From: Strongyloides papillosus
Taxonomy: Eukaryota > Nematoda > Chromadorea > Rhabditida > Strongyloididae
Assembly (NCBI GenBank): GCA_005656395.1
Contig: SRSI01000065.1
Coordinates: 1 to 64,000 of the forward strand
Length of the DNA stretch: 64,000 nucleotides
Reading direction: 5' to 3'
Positions 35,110 to 46,705 of this stretch are shown in pieces (positions within the stretch are counted from its first letter, which is position 1; the number at the start of each line of letters is the position of its first letter). Both the position numbers and the translations under genes were made by a program. The notes under the pieces were generated by a model. That model did not search any database. It was given only the letters and a program-made list of their open reading frames with translations, and was not told where the DNA came from.

Positions 35110-35289
35110 ATTTATTATTTTTAACCGGTTGTTTAATTATTTAAAAAGTATTTTACTGGTTGTTTATATTTTTTTTTATGTATTTTATCTTGCAAAAAAT
35201 AAAAATTTTATTTATTATATTTTGTAGATGATTTTATTATTAATATTATTTATAAAGTTAAAATCTATAATCTATACCAAAAAGAAATA

Positions 35290-36830
35290 AGGAAAAAAAA
35301 TTTGTCTTTAACATAACTCTCTTAAAAATTAACCGATTTTAATGGATAAATAGCCAAAAAATGTGTTTTTTTCTAACTTGGAGGGAAAAATGGTTCTTGA
35401 ATGTTTTGGACCATAATTGGCCAAGTTATCTTTAAAAAACACTCTTCTTTGGGCTTTTTTTACATAGTTTTGTTACTCGACTAACTCTCTTCGAAGTTAA
35501 CGAAATAAATTGCTTTATATCTCATTCGAAAGGTAAAATTCCAGAATAGTGCGGAAGCCTATTGATATTGAATTTTATTTTCAATTGGCCGAATTATGGT
35601 CCAAAGAGTGATGGCCATTTTGAAAAAACGTCTCAAAAGTTAAATAGCCATAACTCAGTCATAATTTGAAGAAAACACACAAAATAGTATCTATTTAATA
35701 GATCTAAGTTTAACTTAAAAATAAGAATCTAACGAAGTTTTTAGCTCAACTGCGAAAGAAGTTTTATTAATTTGTATGTCAATTTTTTTGCCTTTTTTCC
35801 ATTTTTTTCACAAAAATCAATTTTGTTCCAGACATAAGTCTTTTCAAACTTGATCAATTTTTATTGTCAAATATTCATTTGATGTATTTTTTTTCAACTT
35901 AGGGGGGAAAGTGTATCTCAAAACTTTTAGTCTATAACTGGCCAAATTATTTTTAGAAAACATCGCTTTTAAGACACATTTTTGCATAGTTTTGTTCAAA
36001 AATAACTCTTATCAAAGTTAATGAAATTTTATGGTTTACGACTCATTTGAAAGATACTAACATAAAATAAGGGAAAAACACATCAGTATTAAGATTGATA
36101 GCGAATTAGTCAAGTTATGGGTCAACAAATGATGACTATTTTTTTTGTAAAAATTAAAATGTTAAAAAGCTATTACTTAATGGAATCTCTATAAAATTGA
36201 ATAAATATAGTTACTTTTATATAGATTTAAGTCTAACTTAAAAAGTCAAACTATTGCGAAGTTTAGTGCTTATTTGCGGAGCGGATTATACTAATTTTAG
36301 TGGCAATTTTCTCATATTTTTTTCATTTTTTACACAAATATCAGTTTTGTTTTCAGCATAACTGTATTCAAACTTGATTAATTTTTATGGTTTAATGTTC
36401 AGTAAATGTATTCTTTTCTAACTTAAGAGAAGAAAATAGCTTTTAAATTTTTTAACTAAAATTGACAAATTCACCTTTTAAAAATATCAATTTTTTGAAC
36501 ACGTTTCGTTAAGGTTTGCTCTAGAAATATTTCTTTTCAAAATTAATAAAAAATTTTGTTTTATGACTTATCTAGAAGGTACAAATATGGAATAAAAAGG
36601 AAATTCAATATTAAAAAGGTTAATAAAAAATTAGTTATGTTATGAATCAAAAGATGATAATCATTTTTGTTAGTAAAAATAAAATTTTCCTAATGTTTTA
36701 ACCTTAATAATGGTTGTTTAAAGTAACAAAAACTAAATTTAGAATATAGTTCAATGCCTAACTTTAAATTTGAAACTATAACGAAGTTTTTAGCTTTAAA
36801 ACGATAAAACTTATTTAAGGTATTAATTTA
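35290..36830. repeat. Decayed long-period (~520 bp) tandem array
   Basis: A series of landmarks recurs about every 520 bp: TAACTC..(C/A)GAAGTTAA(C/T)GAAAT followed by TTTATNNCTCATTNGAAAG (near 35480, 36003 and 36525), and AATTGGCCAAGTTAT/GAATTAGTCAAGTTATG (35410, 35590, 35940, 36105). Divergence between copies is heavy. No ORF. Confidence 0.5.
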
Positions 36831-37215
36831 TGGGTATTTCTCATTTTACAATTGTAAAATAAAGGTAAATATGTAGTTAATAGAAAAATGATATTAAATC
36901 GTTTATATCGATCTTAAAAATATAGTAGAAGATTAATTAAATATTTATTTGGAATGATTCAAACATTCATTTTTATTCACCCTTTAGATATTAATAAAAT
37001 TCTTTTTGTTTCGTAATTTTTTAATTAAACTAAACAGTTTCAATAAATGTAGACGTTATAAAATGATTCTCACAATCAGAAATATTTAATATTTTATAAC
37101 AATGTATTTTCGGTTATCTTTTTTCTCCAGAAATTTGTAATTTAATAAAACAATTTTTTTATACAGATACTTTGATTAATGATTTTGTATAAAAATTCTT
37201 TATTTAAAAATATGA

Positions 37216-37270
37216 TCTGCGAACCAGCTCTGACCTGCCGAAGGCGGGTCTAAGGCTGGTTCAATAAAAA
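37216..37270 (+). ncRNA. G+C-rich stem with internal loop followed by an A-tract; possible structured RNA or retroposed end
   Basis: GAACCAGC ... GACCTGCC GAA GGCGGGTC ... GCTGGTTC gives an outer 8 bp stem, a small internal loop and an inner 8 bp stem closed by a GAA loop, followed by ATAAAAAAAAA. It is the most G+C-rich 45 bp in this region. I do not recognise a ribozyme, snRNA or tRNA; the GGTTCAATA end resembles a B-box but no A-box partner is clear. A short inverted-repeat element is the alternative. Confidence 0.4.
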
Positions 37271-37525
37271 AAAATTAAGATACGTATAATTTCAAATTTA
37301 TATTATAAAAAGAATAAAACAATATTTAACAAATAATATATTTTTACTTTTAAAAAAATTTTATAATTATTTCAAAATTAAATTATTTTTATTTACATTT
37401 ATTAAGAATAACAAAACGGTTGGTTAATTTAATATTAATGAATCGTTTTTAGTGATTATATAACTTAATAAAATATACGTAGTAAACCCTTGGTGGAAAA
37501 CATAAACGTTGGCCGGAACGGAGTA

Positions 37526-38273
37526 CACCTTAACTAGCCAAATTAAAACGCGTCAAAACTCTTGACTGGAATTTAGTTTATATGAATGTTTTTTTAAGAA
37601 TCTTAACATTCTATGTACATTTTAAGGCTTATTCTCGGAAATAAACTTTATTTTCAATACCATAGCTTAACTCAAAATGATTATATTCAATTTTTTGATC
37701 ATTTTGTCTAGATAAATGCAAATAAAAATTCTTGTAAAAGTAAAAATAATATTTTTTTCTAAATATGGTACAATTTATCAAATGTATATTAATACATTAA
37801 ATGATATTGTTAATTGTTATACCCATAGTAAAAGACACAATGTTTTAGAGAACAAAATTATTTTATGAAAAATGACTTCATAAACTTATACATAATACAT
37901 AAAATATATTTTTAACATTCATTTTACCAAAGAATTCTTCTTACAATAAACATTTTGTTCAAAAGATAAAAAGTGTATGAAGTGATATTTTTAAGTTTAT
38001 TCATAAAAATTAATTTGGTAGTTCACTTTTAACAAAAATCTCTTTAAATTTAATTAAAAAGTGTGTTTAAAACAAAAATAACTGATAAAGCATATCATAC
38101 AATTATTGTTCTACTATTCACGTAGTTTTTAAGATAAACATAGTAATGATAATATAAATTATCATAAATAACCTTTAAAAGTATTAAAAAAATGCTAAAA
38201 CTATATATAAACACTATATAAGCTAAATTTTAGTCAAGAGTTTTGACGCGTTTTAATTTGGCTAGTTAAGGTG
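37526..38273. mobile_element. 748 bp TIR element (MITE)
   Basis: CACCTTAACTAGCCAAATTA at 37526 and its inverse ending at 38273 extend as near-perfect inverted repeats for 42 bp (to CAAAACTCTTGACT) and weakly to ~70 bp. The interior is A+T-rich with no ORF. The flanks (CGGAGTA and ATCCCGG) show no convincing duplication. Confidence 0.8.
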
Positions 38274-38904
38274 ATCCCGGTTTTGCGAGTAAAATAATAT
38301 TATACCCACATTAAGTGTCTATTTAATTATTAATTTTGATTAATCACTTTGTTTATCAAGTATTTTAAACATTAAACTTTACTAAAGTTTTAAAGTACAA
38401 TGGTAAAATAGATTTTATATCTCTGATACAATAATATCCAAACTTGTATTTAAGTATTGTCTATTAATAAAAAATACATAATATTTGCTAGTATTTTATA
38501 ATTGTTATCAACAAAATAGAAATACAACAAGTAAATTTATTAAGTTGTTATATAGGTAATTATTAATTATATTCATTAATTTTACAGTAATACGCTCCAT
38601 TTCATTGTCATTACTATCAATAGATTCAGTTGAGAAATATTCCATGTTGACTAGTAAATAGACTAGTGAAGAAGAGTAATTGTATTAATGGGTATGAAAG
38701 ATCCTTCAGATATTAAGACGGTAAATTAATGCTAATTGAAGAGAGACCAATTCAATGAAAAGTAGCTTCATTGTTTATGTATAAAGGTTCAAATTACAAA
38801 CAATAGATACATGTTGATCGGAGAGAGGTTCCATCAGTAACTTAAGAAGATCCATTTAGCCAAATAGTATATTCATATATCTTGAGATGACAAATCCAGG
38901 GTAG
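38274..38904. other. A+T-rich spacer, nothing recognised
   Basis: No gene or repeat relationship was seen between the MITE and the rabx-5-like pseudogene. Confidence 0.5.
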
Positions 38905-40375
38905 TTATTCCATATTGAAAGCAATATTTGAAGAATCTTTCTCAAGATTTAGTTCTTCAATAACATCCAATATATCTTTTGATGGATGTTTTACTGTATA
39001 CTCTGTAATCTCCTCAACAAACACAATCCTTTGTGCTTCACTACTCTCTTCAAAGGCATCTAATGTATCTTTTGAAATAGATAGATCTGTTGCTTTACTT
39101 GTTAAAAACTCAACGTTCTTAATTGAATCTTCCATCAGACAATTATCTCTATCTAATGGTGGTTAACGTTTCCCACCAGCATATGCATTAAAAACATCCT
39201 GGTCAATTTTTAAACTTTCACAATTCATATTTTTATATACTCAATTGCACATGAAAAATTTATAAAATTATACCCGCTTTCGCCTTTAATAATTCTATTT
39301 TCATGTGCAAATCTATAAATAAATTTAAGATTTGATTATATTAATAGAGGATTTGCACGTAGAATTACATAGATAAGTCCTGGTAAAAATTCATCTACTG
39401 AAGCTGGTACACCACCACAAGATTCTTTCAATGTTTCTAAGATTTTCCTACAACCTTCTATTAAACTACTCAATTTCTCTTCTGTACTTTTAAACCCATC
39501 TATATCAATTACTTTAGCTGCAGCTTGCACTATCAAATCTTTAACGTTATGTTTTGAAAAAAATTAATTCTGTATCAAGGAAACCATAATTCACCCAGTA
39601 AAGTGAATGGATTCTATCTTGCAAAGAAAGATCAGCAACCTCCTCTTCACTAATGTTTCCGAATAAAAAGTTATAACACCGAACACAAGCAACTCTCTCA
39701 ACAATTGATATACATTCATTGATATCCAAAAGCATAGTGTTACGCAGTTCATTTGCTGTTTTAAGAAGTTCACTCCAAATACTGTCATACAAAGTCTGAA
39801 CTATTTATGATTTTTCGTCACCGCCTGTGAATCCTTGGTTCTAAAAAAATTATATAATTAATGGAAAAAAGAATATTTTAACATACATCTATTAATTTTT
39901 CTATTGCTTCCTTTGTCAGTCAATCGATAATTTTTCCAATACCCTTAGGAAGATTTGTTTTCATATAAGAAAAATATTCCTCCATAGTTGAAGCGCTCTC
40001 AGGAGACAAAAAACGTTTCCTACTAAAAAAATTAATTATATATATTTACATATTACCATTGATTATATAATCATACCTAACAATATCAATATTAAACAAC
40101 AATTGAGAATCTGTCCCTTGTTCAGGAAAGGAAATACAACCGTCATTTACGATTTCATTTCACTTTGAGATGTTAATACATCTTTTTCTTGGCAAAATCT
40201 TTTAATTTTCTTGTCTCTATTTGACTAATTTTCCAACAAGCTGAACAAAGACCCTTCCATTGGGAGGTTCCATAATAACCACATTCATTCCAACATTTCT
40301 GTAAATGCAATAGATAACAAAAGCTAACAGTAAAAAACTTACCAATTGATCTTCTGATATATAAACTTTAACACG
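38905..40375 (-). pseudogene. RABX-5 (Rabex-5, Rab5 GEF)-like pseudogene
   Basis: Read 3' to 5' on the plus strand, the remains show the Rabex-5 order: an A20 zinc finger (CWNEC-x(11)-CSAC, GYYG..QWKGLC, near 40300-40230), the linker SPESASTMEEYFSYMKTNL (~40000), LYDSIW..., the VPS9 domain (QDRIHSLYW; then VDEFLPGLIYVILRANP at ~39400) and, in a further exon, NFINFSCAIEYIK, DVFNAYAGG. Small introns with GT-AG-like borders remain. It is broken by a TGA near 39935 (after GKIID), a TAA near 39808, a +1 shift in a T-run near 39560, another shift near 39218 and a TAA near 39165, plus a shift in the linker. Functional Rabex-5 activates Rab5 on early endosomes; this copy cannot make it. Confidence 0.75.
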
Positions 40376-40529
40376 TTTGTTTTATATTTTTCTAAAAAAA
40401 GTACATCTGGTATTTACAAACTTAAGTAATAACTTTTTCCGATTCAAATGTAAACACGTCAATCTTGTAGTGACTTCTTTGGAGAGATGAAGCTTTTGTG
40501 AGAAATCTTTTGTTTATACATTATTAAGA

Positions 40530-40920
40530 ATGTTACTGAAATCTTTTTTTCCCACTTCATCAGGTAATATTACTTCGAAAATTAATATTTTATTCTTTAT
40601 AGTTCTCCAAAATTGTTATAGAGCTTCATTGACGAATGTTGAAAGACCACTACATATAAAGGATTATATTGTGGAGATGATGAGAAGTGACGGATCTATT
40701 GTACCTGTTTGAGTTTCTGAACCATATCACTTAATTCAACTACCTGGAGATATAAACACGATGAATGAGGATGAACGAAGATAAAGACTTGCAGCAAGGG
40801 AAATTAAAGTAAAAGCTGTCAAAGGAGAAGTAACGATGGTAACTTTGATATATGAAATTATGAAGATTATTGGAAAAATTGGATCTTGTTATTTTGTAAA
40901 TTGCATCAGTACATATTAAA
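40530..40920 (+). pseudogene. Mitochondrial ribosomal protein L55 (mL55)-like pseudogene
   Basis: After an intron-like stretch ending TTTATAG (40599), the frame reads NCYRASLTNVERPLHIKDY, RSDGSIVPV, then after a TGA (40711) VSEPYHLIQLPGDINTMNEDERR, then after a TAA RLAAREIKVKAV. This is the mL55 pattern (NRAS..RP, RPDGSTI, EPR..L.MPLDLDTLSPEERR.R). The two in-frame stops both sit where conserved Pro/Arg-type codons are expected. It starts head to head with the rabx-5-like relic, ~150 bp away. mL55 is a small protein of the large mitochondrial ribosomal subunit. Confidence 0.65.
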
Positions 40921-41299
40921 AAAGATATATTTTAAAAATGGTAACAAACTTTTCACCACTAAATGACATATGTAATAAAACTTATTGTGAAATAAAAGTT
41001 TCTTTACATATTCGTGTTTATGTGTTTGTACACATTTTAATAGAAAAATATTGACATAGTGATGACAATATCACTATATAAACCCTTGTTAAAGATGGAA
41101 TATCTCATAGATAGCCTGTCGATAGCAGGGTAAGTTGCTTTTTTTTGTAATCATTTTTATATAGTTATTTCCAGCTTTTTTGGTAGCAATAAAAGGGTAT
41201 TATTTTTTTTATTTCAAATATAATTAAAAATAAATACGATAAAAAAAATTTATTGGTTAATTTAATATTTTATACACTTTACAATAAAAATAATTTGAT

Positions 41300-42026
41300 T
41301 TAGTCCTTTCCTTTATCAACTCTTTCTTGTTTTCTTTTAAACCATCCTAACAATTTCATGACTGTGACTTTTTTTTCCCCACTTCGTTTAGAAATTTTGT
41401 TCAATGTTGCTGCATATTCTTTCAGCAACGATCTTGAGGGACTCTTTTTATCAAGTTCTTTGTACCATTTCTCCAGGTATACTAACTCCACTCCTCTGTA
41501 CCTTATTTTGTTAGCCCTAGGTGTAGATCTCCTTCTTAGTGTATTTGATAGCGTGGTGCTCATTGTTGAGTTACCGTTTGTTGATCTGTCATGAATAAAG
41601 GATACAATTTCTACTTCCTCCATTCCTTTCTTTTTCATATATTCATAGTATTTTCTAAAATAAATAAAAAAATTATTTAAAAAGATTTCCAAACTTACAT
41701 TGGTATTGATAATTCTACTTCAATTTCATTTTTAGTTGGTAATTTTAGAGAACCAACTATTGCATCTGCATTGGGAAAATATGCGCCCACTCCCCACTCA
41801 GAATATTCTTCAAAAACTAAAAAAAATACATAAAGTTAATGTAAGAAAAATTACCTTTTGAGTAGTTGCTATCTAAATCTCCAAGATCAAGATCCTCCAG
41901 AATTGTCTTGTATAAATCCTTGACAAGTGTACTTGATGGTATTGTGACATACTTCACGATTCGTGACTTAAGTAGACACATAATACTTGGCCTGATAATC
42001 ACCTTGACGACCACCGAATCCTCCAT
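41300..42026 (-). CDS. Three-exon homeodomain-like protein, 215 aa
   Basis: Exons 42026-41854, 41816-41699 and 41654-41300 have GT-AG borders (introns of 38 and 44 nt) and agreeing phases, giving about 214 codons. The first two exons encode an unknown domain (VVVKVIIRPSIMCLL..., YFPNADAIVGSLKLP). The C-terminus reads YRGVELVYLEKWYKEL..., LLKEYAATLNK..., KKVTVMKLLGWFKRKQER, which has homeodomain landmarks: LEKWY in helix 1, LA-type helix 2, and WFxxKQ in the recognition helix. The loop before helix 3 is longer than usual. It lies divergent from the AT-hook transposase-like gene with 180-bp repeats between. I infer a DNA-binding partner protein of the same mobile unit; it could be an unrelated host gene. 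Confidence 0.6.
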
Positions 42027-42294
42027 ATCAGATTGATTTGATGACTAAAATTTAAAGACATATATTTAGCAACCTGACATCCTTAATGCTTTTAAAAAAA
42101 CATTATTCCAATGATAAAAAGTTGTTGAAAAGTGTTTACTTTTTTAATGATAAATAACATTTTAATAAATAACAATAACGATAAACAAATAACATATTCA
42201 TAATCAGCGTAAAATTTTGAATCTATTGATATATAAATTTGTTAAAAATTCAAAAAAAAATTTTTTTGTTGATAATCAATTAACCCATATCTTT

Positions 42295-43165
42295 CTTAAA
42301 AACTAAAATTTCAAGAATCTGTTCCATGCGTTTGTAGAACAAATTCGTGGCTACAAAATGAGATATCAACCATTTCTGTAACTTATGTACACACTTCAAT
42401 AAATATTATTAAATTATTTTAGTCCGCTTCAATAAAATATGAAAAAAATTATTAAAAATATTAATATTTTGACAATAAAACAAAATTTAAAAAATCTGTC
42501 CCATGCGTTTGTAGAACAAACTCTTGGCTACAAAACGAGACTATAACCATCTCTGTATCTTAAGTACAGGCTTCAATAAATATTCCTAAAGATTTTTATT
42601 CAGGTATGGAAGAGTTTTTTAAAAATTATTTTAAATTTTTAAATTTTAATAAATCCACAATAAAACAAAATTTAAAAAATCTGTCCCATGCGTTTGTAGA
42701 ACAAACTCTTGGCTACAAAACGAGACTACAACCATCTCTGTATCTTAAGTACAGGCTTCAATAAATATTCCTAAAGATTTTTATTCAGGTATGGGAAAAT
42801 TGTTTAAAAATTATTTTAAATTTTTTAAATTTTAATAAATCCACAATAAAACAATATTTAAAAAATCTGTCCCATGCGTTTGTAGAACAAACTCTTGGCT
42901 ACAAAACGAGACTACAACCATCTCTGTATCTTAAGTACAGGCTTCAATAAATATTCCTAAAGATTTTTATTCAGGTATGGGAAAATTGTTTAAAAATTAT
43001 TTTAAATTTTTTAAATTTTAATAAATCCACAATAAAACAATATTTAAAAAATCTGTCCCATGCGTTTGTAGAACAAACTCTTGGCTACAAAACGAGACTA
43101 CAACCATCTCTGTATCTTAAGTACAGGCTTCAATAAATATTTCTAAAGATTTTTATTCAGGTATG
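42295..43165. repeat. ~180-186 bp tandem repeat, about five copies
   Basis: The core CTGTCCCATGCGTTTGTAGA recurs at about 42498, 42679, 42865 and 43051, with a divergent first copy (CTGTTCCATGCG) at 42317. Each unit continues ...GGCTACAAAACGAGACTACA... and ...TCAGGTATGGGAAAATT. Spacings are 181, 181, 186 and 186. The last four copies are nearly identical. The array fills most of the divergent region between the homeodomain-like and AT-hook genes. Confidence 0.9.
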
Positions 43166-43612
43166 GGAAAATTTAAAATAAATTTATATTTAACTTTTAA
43201 TAATGAATAAATTCATTATTATAACGTTCATTCATTTTCATATATTTTTTTATATGTTTCATTCACACTTCTGTATCCTTACAGTAAAAAACAAAGATAT
43301 TTGTATAACTTTTACATTGACTTTAATAAGTCAGTCATCTGTTTTATACCACTTTAATAAAGAACACATATGTTAGATAACATTATAATTTTTTTCTAAA
43401 TTTATTTAGATAAAAAATAATGATTATTGTTAAAAAAATTATAAGAAGAGTTATTCATTTTTTAATAACTAATAACAAAGAGCTTTGTTATCAATTAAAA
43501 TGTTAAAAAAATTAGGTATATAAATTGCGCAAATAAAAGTAATTTTTCATTTTAACATTTTAATAAGAAGTTTGTATTCCTATTACAAAATAATTTCCAT
43601 GTACTCTTCAAT

Positions 43613-46468
43613 ATGGAGGCAAAAGCTGGAAGACCACCAGGTTCAAAAAACAAAAGCACAATTTTTAAAGAATCGAGATGTAGTTCTCTCAAATCTCGTG
43701 AAAAAAGTCGAGATAGACTTCCTAGTTTCAATGCACCTGATCTATCCGATTTAAGAAGCATATCAAAAAGTATTGATGAAAGATCTAAAGCTAAAGAAAT
43801 GCCAAAAGAGAGAGCAAGTACCGTTGAAAGATCTAAAGCCAGAGAAAAATCAAAAGAAAGATCATCTACTGCTGAAAGATCAAAAAGTATTTCTGACTCT
43901 CCTTGTAAAAAGTATTCAAGATTAAATGATTCTTCAAGACGAGAAACTGAAAAAGCTGAAAGAACATCGAAAATTATTTGCAGGGGAATAAGTGCATTTT
44001 ACAGGGATGCAATTGAAAGAGAGAGAGAACGTAGAGAAGAACGAGAAAAACGAGCTAGATCTGAAGAACGATATGCCGATTCAAGAAGAAAGGTAAGTTT
44101 TTCTTTAAAAAATGTCACTACGAAATTTTAGAGAGAGAGAGAAAACAGAAGAAGAGAAGAATATGAAGATCGTTGGAATTCAAGAAAAAGTGACACAATT
44201 TTTTCTCTTAAAAGTAAACTTGAAAGTAACAGAGTGATGCTGTCAAATGAGAGAAGAAAAAATGAAGCTTCGAAGCAACAATATTCTGAGGAAATAGATT
44301 CATTGAGAGAGCAAATAGTTGAAAACTGTTGTATTTTGTCTAAAGTAAGATGTGAAAATACATCACTTAAAAAGGAAAATGAAAAGCTTAAAGCTAATTT
44401 GAATAATGTAGTTCTTATGTCTGAAAAAAGCCAGAAAACTATAAATGAATTAAAAACAGAATTACTAGAAAAAGACATCAAGTTAAATACTTTAAAAAGT
44501 GAAATAGTAAATCAATCCTCAAGTAAAGTAAATCTTCGTACAAACAGTAAACAATTCACTCGTGATACAAAAAAATATGTTTTTTCTATGCTCGAACATC
44601 TTGCTAGTTATGAACTTATTGATAAAGCATTGAAAGAAGCTTCTAAATGTTTTTTTAAACAGGAAATTGACCATGGTATAAGCATAAGAACGATTTATAG
44701 ATGGACCAAGGAATTTAAAGTTTGTTCGTTATATACAACAGCATATTTATTAAAAGAATTTATTAAAAGAAAAGGTAAAGGAATTCTCTTCCAAGATGAA
44801 ACAACTTTAAAAAATGAAAAATTACAAACATTTATACTATGTGGTAATGCAGAAGGGGAATATTATGAAATATTGCTAGGTACTGTAGAAATCGTTGACA
44901 AGTCTGCAGAGTCTATAGTGGAATCATTTGAAATGCTTATAGGTACACTTGCTAAAGTTATCAAGTCCTATGATGATAAATTACTTAAAGATACATATAA
45001 TTGTATTTACGGTTTTATGGGCGACAATGCTAGAACTGGAAAGAAAGCATATAAAAAGTTTGAAGAAAGAGCGAATTTAGGAAAAAAAGATTGGGAAATA
45101 AGAAACTACATTACATATTCTTGTGTTGCACACATAGGAAGTAATCTTTCAAAAGCATTTGGAGAATCATTAAAAAAATTAAAATCAGGAGAAGAAACAT
45201 TGGAATTTGTAAAACAAGTATCCAAAGAGCTCTGTCTTAGAAGCTGTGCATACCATCCTCCCGCTATTGCTCTCGATGCATTTACTAAAAATAGAATTTC
45301 CATTGAGAAACAAGCAGGTAAAACTTCAATTAAGCCAGAAACAAAGATAACTTCTATAGCTGGTAATAGGCTTCAAATTTATGGTGTTATATGCCAAGAC
45401 ATTTTGTATTCCTATGAAGAATTGCTCGAATTTTCAAAAATGCATGAAGCAGCGTATGACATTTGTAAAAAAATTTTGGCAATGCTACAAAACAAAGAAA
45501 CCGTGAATATCATTATATTCACGTCTTATATACATGAGATGTTCATTTACCCGATTATACGAGCTGCAGAGTCATGCGATCTTAGAAATTTTATAGATCG
45601 TTTGAAGCATATAATTGAACAATTGGAATTATTTAAATATGAAAAACTTCCAGATATAAAAAAAATTGAGGAAGATTTTGGTAACAAATACAAGGCTTTT
45701 AAGTATGAAACACTTAAAACTCTTTCTAAATTAATGGAAAGAATATATAATGATAATAGCCCTGCATCTGAAAAGAATAAAATAATTAAAGTTTTAAAAG
45801 AAACTGTTGGGAGCATCAAAAAAAGATTCATAGATGTTTATGATGAAATATTTAAAAATGATGCTTATTCTGATTGTCTTATTAAAAGTCAAACAAATAT
45901 TGTAGCTGAACGTGTTTTTTCACAAATTAAGCACACAGCAACGAAAGCACCTAACAAAAATATCACAATGAGATGTGCTCAAGTAGCAGCAGCTCACAAT
46001 AAAATGACAGAAGTTATGGAAAGAATGACTGTAAAAGAATTAGATGATCTTTTTAATGATATTGGTATATTAGCAAAGGACTTAGAAAGCGATTTTAGAA
46101 ATTGGTCCGAAAATATTGTTAAAGGCAAAGTTGATATTTGCACTAAATTGGTAGAACAAACTGAGAGAAGGCAAATGAAACAATATGCTAAGGATTTACT
46201 TGATGAACAACTAAAAGAGAAAGAACCAATAACATTAATGGAAAAAATTAATGAAATTCTATCTGTTTTATCTTCAAATAGTCAAAAAGAGAAGTTTTTA
46301 AATCATCAAATTCAATTGTGGAAAAAAATTGATAAAGGTAGAATAAAATATCCAAAGCCAGACAAAGATATCACAAGAAGTCAACAAATGCTTAAAAAAA
46401 TAGAATACCGCATAAGTAGAATAAATGAACCAGAAACATTAGAAGAAGTAAATATTTCTTTCATATAA
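43613..46468 (+). CDS. AT-hook, coiled-coil, DDE-transposase-like protein (938 aa, two exons)
   Basis: Exons 43613-44092 and 44132-46468 flank a 39 nt GT-AG intron, phase 0. Residues 5-13 (GRPPGSKNK) are an AT hook. Residues ~30-270 are charged and repetitive (ERSKAREKSKERSS, ERERERREER) and coiled-coil. From about 275, CSMLEHL..., then GKGILFQDETT (first Asp), GFMGDNARTGKKAY (second Asp), CVAHIGSNLSKAF (Cys-x-x-His before a helical insert) and TNIVAERVFSQIK..AHNKM (Glu) follow the order of RNase H-fold transposases such as hAT and related families. Catalytic assignments are inferred. A single TAA then separates an in-frame 78-codon extension. I would not name a superfamily. Confidence 0.6.
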
Positions 46469-46705
46469 AGCTCCTCTCATATGTCAGCTTCAGATTGTAG
46501 TTTTCAGACAATTGAAGATTTAATGGAAAATGATGAACAAAATAGCACAAAATCGTCAGATGAAGATAACAATCAGGAATCAAACAAGGATCTATCAACT
46601 AAATTAAAAATTGAAAAGCCCCCAATGTCTGAAAATGAAATGAAAGATTTAAAGTCAATTTTAAATAATTATTCTAGAGCTTACAAACAAAAAAGCGGAA
46701 GTTAA
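46469..46705 (+). CDS. Acidic in-frame extension of the transposase-like ORF (78 codons)
   Basis: The frame stays open after the TAA at 46466-46468, with the first Met at 46481 (MSASDCSFQTIEDL) and a tail rich in Asp, Glu, Ser and Lys ending YKQKSGS. It could be the true C-terminus lost through a stop mutation, a readthrough product, or a separate small ORF; the gap is only four codons. Confidence 0.4.
   Translation, partial: SSSHMSASDCSFQTIEDLMENDEQNSTKSSDEDNNQESNKDLSTKLKIEKPPMSENEMKDLKSILNNYSRAYKQKSGS

Noticed and set aside
37216..37270. tRNA gene at the G+C-rich hairpin
   Set aside because: There is a B-box-like GGTTCAA but no cloverleaf, A-box or acceptor stem of the right length.
41358..41594. 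78-codon plus-strand ORF over the homeodomain-like exon
   Set aside because: It is the antisense shadow of the real minus-strand exon.
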